Source: Sedimenticola sp. (lineage in GTDB: Bacteria; Pseudomonadota; Gammaproteobacteria; Chromatiales; Chromatiaceae). Taken from it: a stretch of 54,593 nt of DNA. A model generated the notes under the pieces. The model was not told where the DNA came from. It was given only the letters and a program-made list of their open reading frames with translations, and searched no databases. Where the stretch lies: NCBI GenBank assembly GCA_011051655.1, contig DRKS01000075.1, positions 1 through 54,593 of the forward strand, given 5' to 3'. This document shows, in pieces, positions 1 through 7,028 of the stretch. Each line of letters begins with the position of its first letter. Position 1 is the stretch's first letter. Position numbers and translations under genes: made by a program.

Positions 1-142
1 CCCGGCGATGTCGGAGAGCCAAAAAATACGCAAATCCCCATCCTGGCAAGCGCGTTGGCACGAGGAAGGGGCTCTCGGGGCGTCTCGGCCACATCCCGGC
101 GCTAAAAAATGTCGAAGTCTAATAATCGGTGAGCGATGCGGG

Positions 143-313
143 CTAAAGTCACTCCGCAGCGCGGCGAACGCCCGGCCAGGGAAGGCCGGGCCGGGGCCGA
201 TTCAAACCGCCAATGCAGCGCCAGGGACGGCAAGCGCAGAGTAAAATCAAAGCGCCGGATGCAGCCCAAGGCGACCGGAGTGACCTAAAGTCACTCCGCA
301 GCGCGGCGAACGC
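143..313. repeat. 29-bp perfect direct repeat with hairpin
   Basis: The 29-bp sequence at 143-171 (beginning ctaaagtcactccgcagcgc) recurs identically at 285-313, spaced by 113 bp. The second copy is preceded by a 9-bp inverted half: cggagtgac at 276-284 pairs with gtcactccg at 290-298, leaving a five-base loop. No function is apparent. It could be part of a dispersed intergenic repeat family. Confidence 0.8.
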
Positions 314-369
314 ATGTTTAAGCCACCGTTAATCAATGACGCCGCCTCCAGTTAATGGCATATCGCACC

Positions 370-434
370 GTAGGAGCGGCGCCTCGCCGCGATGAATCGG
401 CCCTGGCATTATCGCGGCGAGGCGCCGCTCCTAC
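370..434. repeat. REP-like palindrome, 24-bp perfect inverted repeat
   Basis: Positions 370-393 (gtaggagcggcgcctcgccg...) and 411-434 are perfect reverse complements separated by 17 bases. The core GTAGGAGCGGC resembles REP palindromes dispersed in many gammaproteobacteria, and a relative with core GTGGGAGCGGC lies at 44719-44776 between ubiU and ubiV. REP elements are mobilised by RAYT (TnpA-REP) transposases. None is in this window. Confidence 0.85.
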
Positions 435-566
435 CACCTCTTCACGCCAGGCTTCGTGGGATCGATTCCGCCGGGGTCAAAGTCAGCGTTTCCATCCTGC
501 TAATTGGGCTATGCTGAGTTCAATGGATCCCAAAGCATGAATGATAAGAGTTGCTAGAATAAGTTT

Positions 567-1775
567 GTGCTTGGCGAAGACATCATCAGTTATCTCATTG
601 CCTTCGGGACGGCGGTATTGCTGCTGTGGTTTCTGCGCCGGGTGGCCTTTCGTATAGACCTGCTGGATCAGCCGGATGAGCGCAAGGACCACCATGGCGC
701 CGTGCCGCTCATCGGCGGGCTGGCCATGTTTCTGGCCTTCAGTTTTGCGGCGCTGACGCTGGCTGCGCCCATTGCGCATCTCAGAAGCTTCTTTATGGCG
801 TCGGCCCTGCTGGTGGTGGTCGGCGTCTCGGATGACCTGCATGAACTCTCTTCCGGCGCCCGCTTCCTCGCCCAGATTGCCGCGGCCCTGCTGATGGCGC
901 TGCACGGCGGTGTCGTGCTCCGCGACCTCGGGGCCATCGGGCCGCAAGGGGGCATGGCGGTATTGGGTGACTGGTCCGTGCCCTTGACGGTATTCGCCAC
1001 GGTCGGCGTCATCAACGCCCTCAACATGTCCGATGGCATCGATGGCCTGGCGGGTTCTCTGAGCCTGATGACGGCGCTTTCATTGGCGCTCATCGCCTGG
1101 ATTGGGGGCGATGTTGGCGCGGTGCGTATCCTGTTGCTGCTGGCCGCGGTCATTGTGGCCTTCCTGTTGTTCAACCTGAGGTCCGGCCGGAGGCGCGCCC
1201 TGGTCTTCATGGGGGACGCCGGCAGCATGTTCCTCGGCTTTGTGCTGGCCTGGTTTTTCATCCATCTGTCCCAGGGCGGGGAGCGCCTCATGACACCGGC
1301 CACGGCGCTGTGGATCTTCGCCGTGCCGCTCATCGATACCGTCAGCCAGATGCTGCGGCGGATATTGAAAGGACGCTCCCCCTTTTCGGCGGATCGAGGC
1401 CATTTCCACCACATCCTCATGCTGGCCGGATTCAGCCCGAGGCAGACCCTGGGGATCATCCTTGCGGTAACGGCCGTCACCACGCTCATCGGCCTGGGGG
1501 GGCTCTACGGTGGTGTCCCAGAGGCTGTGATGTTCTACGGATTTCTCGGGCTTTTCGCGCTCTATTTCCTAACGATCATGCGGGCCTGGAAGCTGAGGCG
1601 GTTCATCCGGCGCTCGATCTCCCGGAGGAAGAAGGTTCCGGACCAGCGTTTCGAGGGCGATCGCAGGCGGCCGGGAGCCGGTAGCTGTAAAAACAGGGAT
1701 GACCGGCGTGGCGCCATACCCGATCGGCGTGTCGGGGTGGCGGATCGGCGGATGCCGCGCAATTCAGAAGAATGA
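567..1775 (+). CDS. wecA: WecA-like undecaprenyl-phosphate sugar-1-P transferase
   Basis: Integral membrane enzyme that transfers a sugar-1-phosphate (GlcNAc-1-P in the type member) from a UDP-sugar to undecaprenyl phosphate, the first step of O-antigen or exopolysaccharide repeat-unit assembly. The family signatures are all visible: DQPDERKDHHG near residue 35, GVSDDLHE near 90, NALNMSDGIDGLAG near 150, GDAGSMFLG near 217 and HFHHI near 280, among about ten hydrophobic helices. The chosen start is a GTG at 567; no good upstream ATG exists and the ribosome site is weak. The last ~50 residues are an arginine/aspartate-rich cytoplasmic tail with repeated DRR motifs, longer than in typical WecA. 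Together with gmd and fcl it marks a polysaccharide locus. The exact sugar is unknown. Confidence 0.85.
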   Translation: MLGEDIISYLIAFGTAVLLLWFLRRVAFRIDLLDQPDERKDHHGAVPLIGGLAMFLAFSFAALTLAAPIAHLRSFFMASALLVVVGVSDDLHELSSGARFLAQIAAALLMALHGGVVLRDLGAIGPQGGMAVLGDWSVPLTVFATVGVINALNMSDGIDGLAGSLSLMTALSLALIAWIGGDVGAVRILLLLAAVIVAFLLFNLRSGRRRALVFMGDAGSMFLGFVLAWFFIHLSQGGERLMTPATALWIFAVPLIDTVSQMLRRILKGRSPFSADRGHFHHILMLAGFSPRQTLGIILAVTAVTTLIGLGGLYGGVPEAVMFYGFLGLFALYFLTIMRAWKLRRFIRRSISRRKKVPDQRFEGDRRRPGAGSCKNRDDRRGAIPDRRVGVADRRMPRNSEE

Positions 1776-1827
1776 TCCCAATGAGACAGTGCTATTGGGC
1801 CGTCAAATCGAATCTGGGTTTTGGCCG

Positions 1828-2709
1828 CTATTTGTGCGTGCCGTCATTGGGGCATACCCCGGCATCCTCCATCAACATGCCGCACATGGAATCCAGCCTT
1901 TCAAATCCAGAGGGATATTCGACCAGCTTTATCGGAATATCTTCAACCAGCCGGGACATCATCCGTAATCTATGTTCTTCCAGACCAAGCGCGGCTGGCG
2001 CGTCACCTATGAGACTATGTTTTAACAGTTGGATAATGGCTTCGCTTGGGGCCAATGTTCTTATTGTTATATTGCGACTGCTTGGGCCTCTGCTGAGCAG
2101 ATAGAGTGATGATAGCGCGGTAGGGTGTTCACAGATGCTCAAGTGATTTTGCGTGGTTATGTTAATCCGGCGTTTCTCGAATTTTTCATGGACCCTTGGC
2201 AGTTCCTCGAACTGTCGCCCGTTCATCAATGCATGAGCCGTGCCTGGCCATAGACGCAGAGAGTGGGATCCCGGATAGACTCGCCACCCCTTTGCGTGAC
2301 GATAAAGAGGCAGCATGTCGTCGGCGACGAGGGACATTCCATATTGCATTAGGCGAAGTGTGGTGGTTGATTTTCCCGTCTGGCTGGAGGCAATGAGACC
2401 GATCGTATGATGGTCGTCGGATAAGAGGCTGGCATGGAGGCATGGTGTTCCTTTTAGTTCCAGCCAGAATGCCAATCCTATTCCATGCAGATAATGTTCA
2501 AAACCGGTTCCCCCAGTGTGCCAATAGACCTTCACTGAATTTCCGCCGGGGTAAAGAAAAAAACCTTTTCCCTGGCATTCTATCTCCAATGCGAGACAGT
2601 CTTTTGTTAGACGATAAAGATTGTAGGCCGTTCGATAACGGGCGCCTGTATCTTGATAGGTCCAGATGGGGGTTGTTGAAATGTGGGGGGGAGCATCCAG
2701 TTGCTCCAC
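1828..2709 (-). CDS. HPr-kinase-like protein of the lasso-peptide cluster (K)
   Basis: 293-residue protein with an HPr kinase/phosphorylase-type P-loop near residue 118 (IASSQTGKSTTTLRL), followed by the typical VADDMLPLY segment. Homologues in RiPP clusters include kinases that phosphorylate the C-terminal serine of lasso precursors (established for the paeninodin and thermobacillan systems). Here the gene lies just downstream of the precursor and cyclase genes on the same strand, so a role in tailoring or in handling the peptide is likely. The predicted precursor ends in valine, so the classical C-terminal Ser target is absent; an internal Ser or a different role must be considered. The start is a GTG with no clear ribosome site and may be wrong. 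Confidence 0.75.
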   Translation of the reverse strand: MEQLDAPPHISTTPIWTYQDTGARYRTAYNLYRLTKDCLALEIECQGKGFFLYPGGNSVKVYWHTGGTGFEHYLHGIGLAFWLELKGTPCLHASLLSDDHHTIGLIASSQTGKSTTTLRLMQYGMSLVADDMLPLYRHAKGWRVYPGSHSLRLWPGTAHALMNGRQFEELPRVHEKFEKRRINITTQNHLSICEHPTALSSLYLLSRGPSSRNITIRTLAPSEAIIQLLKHSLIGDAPAALGLEEHRLRMMSRLVEDIPIKLVEYPSGFERLDSMCGMLMEDAGVCPNDGTHK

Positions 2710-2854
2710 TATGAGGGTTGAATGTGAATACCGGGCCTTATGTCCGGTGGCGGTTTCACTTCCAGGAACAAGGTCGACACCATACAGCGTATCGATATTT
2801 GAATCCTCGGTTAAAGTCTTTCAAGTATTGTGCGCGAATGTCTTGGAAGCTAAA

Positions 2855-3019
2855 TCAAACCGGCAATACCGGATGTGATTTTGCCGCTTGACTCTCGTCG
2901 GCTTTGCTGCCGGCGCCGCCCGCCGTTATATCCGCGAGCTTTCCTGCACGGACCAGTTTAGGCGCTTGATAGGAGAGCTTGCCGACTTCCTTCCGCTCAT
3001 TGCTTTCGAAGGTGCTCAT
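2855..3019 (-). CDS. Lasso peptide precursor (A)
   Basis: 54-residue peptide. Its leader carries the exact pattern YxxPxLxxxGxxxxxT (Y17, P20, L22, G26, T32) that the RRE of lasso systems recognises. With Thr at the usual -2 position, the core would be residues 34-54, starting GGAGSKADE and ending SHPVLPV (21 residues). Asp41 (core position 8) or Glu42 (position 9) could form the macrolactam with Gly34. The ATG at 3019 is preceded by a strong AGGAGG seven bases upstream and overlaps the 3' end of the cyclase gene by 23 nt, which favours this start over a longer in-frame extension. The tail lacks aromatic residues; Lys, His and Leu are the only bulky plug candidates. The assignment rests on the leader pattern plus neighbouring C, B1, B2 and exporter genes. 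Confidence 0.85.
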   Translation of the reverse strand: MSTFESNERKEVGKLSYQAPKLVRAGKLADITAGGAGSKADESQAAKSHPVLPV

Positions 3020-4925
3020 TAGATTTTCCTCCTGGCGGGGAGCAAGTTTTAATGGAGTCACCGATGTGTCCATTTGCAACCAGCCAGTTTGCTGCAACCA
3101 TAGGGTATTGTAGGTCATAGGGAACACAAGGATCAAGGTTGGCAAATGCAGCCTCGAATTCATTAATTAGTAATTTATCGTCTATCAGGCCTTTTTGATG
3201 CAGCTTTGAATCAATCAGAGTTGCATAGATAGCATCTTTCCTCGTTTTCATTGCCTTGCCGAAGTATACGTCGAAGAAAGTCTTTTCTTTCCTCCATCGC
3301 ACGGAATCCGGAAGCAGGCCGTCAGTGGCTTGCCGCAGCAGCCACTTTGGGTATTCGCCCCTGGTCCACAGGTCCGGGGGAATGGCGAATGCGAATTCAA
3401 CGATACGGCGATCGAAAAAAGGGTGGCGAACCTCTATGCCATAGGGGGATGAAGAGTGAAGGTGGCTTCTGGCGATGCCTGGTGTTCTGCTTTCGGTCAG
3501 GGTGTGGTACATGCTGCGGCGCATTGGATCCCGGAATGGTGAGGCCGGGGGCTTGCGCCGGGCCAAGTTTAATCGTTCGGCCGTTGACGCCGGAAACCAC
3601 TCCGGGATGAACCGCTTTGGGGAAGGGCGCAATATTGCCCGGATTGCGGATTTTAATTTCTGTGGGATCAGGGGGCTGACGAACAGGCTGAAGAGCGTAT
3701 GTAACAGCGGCAGCTTTTTTTTGCGGCAATAGTCGATTACTTCCCGGATGGCGGCGATGTCGCCTCGCGAAAGTCGATTGGCATATGCAAAGCCGTTTCC
3801 CCAGGTTACTTCATCCCCGCCGTTGCCGGTCAGCAGTACGCGGACACCGATTTTACTTGCGGCCTTTGCCTGATGGGCCATAACCGGATTGATGATGAGG
3901 GCCGGATGCTCAGGGGTAGGCCGGTAGCTGAAGGGGTAGCGATTTGCGCCGGCTTCGGTCATATCGATATCGATGCATTCGAGATCGAGATGCCTGACAA
4001 CCGCCCGAACATAGGGCGATTCGTCACAGGAGGGCTCTCCCGAATAGTGATGAAAGAAACTCACCATACGTTTGCCGCCGGCTTTTAAGTTGCGACTGGC
4101 GATCGCGGTGATTGTTGTCGAGTCCATGCCGCCGCTTAGTTCGGTAGCATAGACGGTGCTGTTGCTCCTGAGCCGCGCCAAAACACTTTGTTGGAGCAGG
4201 TGGGTAAGGTGCTCAGTATATTCATCGATCCGGTTGTAACGGATGCGAAATGCCGGATCAAGATTCCAGTAACGGCTGATGATGCCATGCCCGTTGCACC
4301 AACTGAGTGCATGGGCGGCGGGTATACGATGGATATCCTGAAACATGGACTGGTCCGGAAGCGGGTTGCCCAGAATCCAGGAGGCCAGCGCTGTCTCATC
4401 GAGTCTCGGTGTTATCGCCGGGTGCTGAAGGATCTGCTGTGCATCTGTTGCAATACAGAGGACCCCGTTCCCTGCCGAATAGTGGAGCGCCCGCAGGCCG
4501 AAGGGATCCACGGCGGCAAAAAAGAGATTTTGATGCCGGTCCCGGACTACGAATGCAAAATCACCGAGCAGTCTGGCGGGGCATCTGTTTCCCCACTTCA
4601 TATAGGCGGCGAGTATCAGATCGCCATCGGTCAGGGTTTCGTGGCGGCTCAGTTCTTCTTTCAATGCCTGTTGCAACTCCTCCCGGTTGTCGATTCTGGC
4701 ATCGGCTATCAGGGCGTAACGGCCACAGGGGGAGGAGAGCGGGAAGGACTCCCGTTCTGATTCAGGGGTGCAGTTAAGGGCGAGATGAACGAAGCCCGTG
4801 CCGTCAAGCAGATGGATTGATTTTCCGTCCGGGCCCAAATGTGCGCAGGGGCGGGCCATGGTATCGAGTATTTCCCGGGAGACGGGGGCTGAGTCCGTGT
4901 GATGGACGACGGCGAGTGCGCTCAT
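2997..4925 (-). CDS. Lasso cyclase, asparagine-synthetase-B-like (C)
   Basis: 642-residue homologue of glutamine-hydrolysing asparagine synthetase. The C-terminal synthetase domain has the ATP pyrophosphatase motif LSGGMDSTT near residue 262 and GNGGDEVTWG near 365. The N-terminal glutaminase-like domain keeps the fold-type sequence GDFAFVVRD but begins Met-Ser-Ala, so it lacks the Cys2 nucleophile and cannot use glutamine. That combination is typical of lasso macrolactam synthetases (McjC type), which adenylate an Asp/Glu side chain and close the ring on the core N-terminus. The 3' end overlaps the start of the precursor gene. The alternative, an exosortase-associated amidotransferase, usually keeps the nucleophile Cys and is less likely here given the flanking RRE and protease genes. 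Confidence 0.85.
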   Translation of the reverse strand: MSALAVVHHTDSAPVSREILDTMARPCAHLGPDGKSIHLLDGTGFVHLALNCTPESERESFPLSSPCGRYALIADARIDNREELQQALKEELSRHETLTDGDLILAAYMKWGNRCPARLLGDFAFVVRDRHQNLFFAAVDPFGLRALHYSAGNGVLCIATDAQQILQHPAITPRLDETALASWILGNPLPDQSMFQDIHRIPAAHALSWCNGHGIISRYWNLDPAFRIRYNRIDEYTEHLTHLLQQSVLARLRSNSTVYATELSGGMDSTTITAIASRNLKAGGKRMVSFFHHYSGEPSCDESPYVRAVVRHLDLECIDIDMTEAGANRYPFSYRPTPEHPALIINPVMAHQAKAASKIGVRVLLTGNGGDEVTWGNGFAYANRLSRGDIAAIREVIDYCRKKKLPLLHTLFSLFVSPLIPQKLKSAIRAILRPSPKRFIPEWFPASTAERLNLARRKPPASPFRDPMRRSMYHTLTESRTPGIARSHLHSSSPYGIEVRHPFFDRRIVEFAFAIPPDLWTRGEYPKWLLRQATDGLLPDSVRWRKEKTFFDVYFGKAMKTRKDAIYATLIDSKLHQKGLIDDKLLINEFEAAFANLDPCVPYDLQYPMVAANWLVANGHIGDSIKTCSPPGGKSNEHLRKQ

Positions 4926-5325
4926 GGATTGCCTGCGGTGGTGGGTGATGTTGCTTGCATGCTCCGGTGGTGGCTATCAGGCATGCCGGCCCACGCATAG
5001 TGTAGCATTGACGCGGTTATGGCCGCCTGAGAACAACGGCCCCTGGTTGCAGCTATAACATTGAGGCGCTTTGTGAAAACCGGGGTATATTGGCCTGAGG
5101 GATATTGGCCAGAGCGGCCGTAAACTAAGCTGACACTTGTTCTGTTGCTCAAATAATTGGCTAACTTTTTGAAATACTGTTATTTTTGCCCTGTGTTGGC
5201 AAGGGGGCAGGGACTCTTGTTCCTTTTTTAGCGGCCTGTAGTGTCAGTTTTTTTTACACCCTGCACAAGGCAGGAAATGCCTGTTTGCGTAACTCATTGT
5301 ATTTAAAGCTAAAAAAATAGATGGA
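4926..5325. other. Divergent intergenic region
   Basis: About 400 bases between the minus-strand cyclase gene and the plus-strand PEP-CTERM gene, so it should hold both promoters. A 76-codon frame on the minus strand has no motif and is not called. I see no convincing sigma-70 or sigma-54 box; a short hairpin (aggca/tgcct) occurs near 5269-5283. Confidence 0.5.
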
Positions 5326-6093
5326 ATGAGAATTGCAAGATATAACATCAGATACACAAATGATTTTTGGATGTGCGCAATGACATTTAACAGAGTGGTT
5401 TTGGCGATTACGGGGTTACTGTTTCTGGAGCAGGTTCATGCAACAGCTATCCCAAGCCCGCCGACAGTTTCTTTTGATGATTCTGCCTCCACCTCCATCA
5501 TAGGTGTAACGAACTTTGTCGTTACCGGTGCGGATATGACCGGTATGAGCGTTGATGTCGCGGGTGTTGGCATTAATGAATCTACATCTTGGGCGGCGAC
5601 GGGGGTGGGCACGGGCGGTGCTAGCGGTACCGGCTGGAGCCTGACAGAGTCAAATGACACCTTTGGTGGGAAATGGGAGTTATCCATTGATTTAGGTGCC
5701 AATGTTCTGATACAGACGATAACGTTTGATGGATTACCGGGGGATATCGTGTTTGATATGTATCATACGGACCCCTTTGATGATTCCTTTACGGCTGAGG
5801 GTACCCCTGGCTCTGGGGCGGGCCTGACATATTCAGACTTTGGCGGTACTAGCTATGATGTAAAGTTTCAGAATCAGCTTTATGTGGGGGCAAATGCAGC
5901 GGTTGGTGATATCTGGGGGACCATGGTCATCGACTTTGGAGATGGTATAAACAAGGGTGAAATCACTTTCTATCAGGATACGGATAGAATCGGAGTCAAC
6001 GTTCCCGAGCCGGGATCCATTGCGCTTCTGGGTGGAGGGCTTATGATGATGGGATTTATGCGCCGTCGCCGGAAGATGGCCGAGTCAGTGTAG
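5326..6093 (+). CDS. PEP-CTERM sorting-domain surface protein
   Basis: About 255 residues, with an N-terminal signal peptide (hydrophobic run VVLAITGLLFL, best starting at the internal Met at 5380), a Gly/Asp/Thr-rich beta-type body, and a C-terminal VPEPGSIALLGGGLMMM helix followed by RRRRK. This is the tripartite PEP-CTERM signal that exosortases cleave to release or anchor exported proteins in EPS-producing bacteria. No exosortase is in the window. The start could be 5326, 5371 or 5380; only the last gives a compact signal peptide. It is transcribed opposite to the lasso genes on both sides and is followed by a strong terminator, so it is an independent unit inserted within that cluster. 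Body function unknown. Confidence 0.85.
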   Translation: MRIARYNIRYTNDFWMCAMTFNRVVLAITGLLFLEQVHATAIPSPPTVSFDDSASTSIIGVTNFVVTGADMTGMSVDVAGVGINESTSWAATGVGTGGASGTGWSLTESNDTFGGKWELSIDLGANVLIQTITFDGLPGDIVFDMYHTDPFDDSFTAEGTPGSGAGLTYSDFGGTSYDVKFQNQLYVGANAAVGDIWGTMVIDFGDGINKGEITFYQDTDRIGVNVPEPGSIALLGGGLMMMGFMRRRRKMAESV

Positions 6094-6116
6094 AATAAAG
6101 CCAGGGGTTGAAAAAC

Positions 6117-6145
6117 AAAGGCGGCCGAACGGCCGCCTTTTTTTT
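6117..6145 (+). terminator. Rho-independent terminator after the PEP-CTERM gene
   Basis: A GC-rich stem (aaggcggcc / ggccgcctt) with a four-base loop is followed by eight T on the plus strand, 24 bases past the stop codon. The minus strand also has a T-rich flank, so it may also insulate the B1-B2 transcript arriving from the other side. Confidence 0.85.
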
Positions 6146-6228
6146 GCTGAAGGGAAAGCGGTGCAAGTGGCGACTCGATGTTCGGTCTATCCTTACAAAT
6201 TTTGCTCCTCGTGCCCTCTGTTTCTTCG

Positions 6229-6708
6229 CTAAACCGATTCGACCGATGGTCCCTCTATTCTTTGCAGCAGTTCTTCGGTAAGCACCGGTAGCAATGCGTA
6301 TTGCGATGCAACAGCGGGTGCATCGTTGATTACGATTCCACCGCATTCAACCCAGGCGTGGGCGTTGATTTTGGTGTTGTCCTTGTTGACGCCGATGCGC
6401 AGTACGGAGGCGATGCCTCTTCGCCCCAACAGTCTTTTCAGGCCCAGGCTGCGCCGCAGGCAGGTTGGCTTGCGTGGGTGGTGGTTGGCGGCCGCATCAA
6501 GGAGCCGGACCAGGCGGTTGATGTCATGGCTGCTGCCGGGGGCCGTATCGGAGCCGGTGTCCCGGGGGGTGCCCAGCCAGGATTTCCACCACCGGTAGGG
6601 GAGGAAGCTGACGACAAAGTCAATCCAGGAAAGGGTCAGCCAGGCCTCCGCCAGTATCCCCCAGTCCCCCGTGGAAAGGGAGCGGGCGCGCTGGAGCTTA
6701 TGCTTCAT
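6229..6708 (-). CDS. Lasso leader peptidase, transglutaminase-like (B2)
   Basis: 159-residue protein of the transglutaminase-like family typical of McjB C-terminal domains. It carries the catalytic Cys in TCLRRSLGLKRLL near residue 82 and the His in NAHAWVECGG near residue 116, followed by an Asp-containing segment (INDAPAV). In lasso pathways this cysteine protease removes the leader peptide after the RRE delivers the precursor. The gene overlaps the upstream RRE gene by 11 nt (6698-6708), so the two are co-translated. Length and residues match split B1/B2 systems, as opposed to fused B proteins. It is separated from C, A and K by the PEP-CTERM gene. Confidence 0.85.
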   Translation of the reverse strand: MKHKLQRARSLSTGDWGILAEAWLTLSWIDFVVSFLPYRWWKSWLGTPRDTGSDTAPGSSHDINRLVRLLDAAANHHPRKPTCLRRSLGLKRLLGRRGIASVLRIGVNKDNTKINAHAWVECGGIVINDAPAVASQYALLPVLTEELLQRIEGPSVESV

Positions 6709-6967
6709 CCCGGGTGGCCAGTCCCTGCTCTCTCATCTCTTCCAGCAGGTTGTTAAGATCGGAATAGGCCTGGTCGAAGGCCACGTCGTACTCTTCGGTG
6801 ATCTTGGCGGCGACCGCCTCGGGGTCGGGTTCTTCCTGGAAGAGCCGGATCATGCGGGTTCCGACGCCATCCAGCGTAAAGTACTCGCCGCTGTCCAGGT
6901 TGAGAATGACGGTTTCATCTCCCACCTCCTGCAACAGGGCCTGCGGTTTGATCTTGTAGGTCGCCAT
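6698..6967 (-). CDS. RiPP recognition element, PqqD-like (B1)
   Basis: 89-residue PqqD-type RRE: a three-strand beta sheet segment (VILNLDSGEYFTLDGVGTR near residues 20-38) and helices with the family pattern of a LEEM-type C-terminal helix. It binds the leader peptide and presents the precursor to B2 and C. The start at 6967 (MATYKIKP) is chosen over an upstream in-frame Met because the upstream codons come from a 7-bp tandem repeat. It overlaps the B2 gene by 11 nt. Confidence 0.85.
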   Translation of the reverse strand: MATYKIKPQALLQEVGDETVILNLDSGEYFTLDGVGTRMIRLFQEEPDPEAVAAKITEEYDVAFDQAYSDLNNLLEEMREQGLATRDEA

Positions 6968-6988
6968 GAGGCTATTTTGGCACAATTT

Positions 6989-7023
6989 GACAACTGACAA
7001 CTGACAACTGACAACTGACAACT
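6989..7023. repeat. 7-bp tandem repeat, five units
   Basis: GACAACT is repeated five times without interruption, followed by a partial unit. It lies in the 61-bp gap between the exporter stop and the RRE start, so unit-number changes would alter the leader of the B1-B2 message but not a protein frame. Confidence 0.9.
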
Positions 7024-7028
7024 AATAA

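Larger units (their letters stand above)
1..566. other. Gene-free repeat-rich leader of the window
   Basis: No open frame here looks like a real gene; the short frames have low-complexity, arginine-rich composition and no recognisable motif. The stretch instead holds a 29-bp direct repeat, a small hairpin and a perfect 24-bp inverted repeat, listed separately. It probably represents an intergenic repeat cluster upstream of the polysaccharide locus. Confidence 0.6.

Noticed and set aside
2997-4925. True asparagine synthetase or exosortase-associated amidotransferase
   Set aside because: Lacks the Cys2 nucleophile and sits with the RRE, leader protease and precursor genes.
4922-5152. 76-codon minus-strand frame just upstream of the cyclase
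   Set aside because: No ribosome site or motif, and it overlaps the cyclase ATG; probably untranslated leader.
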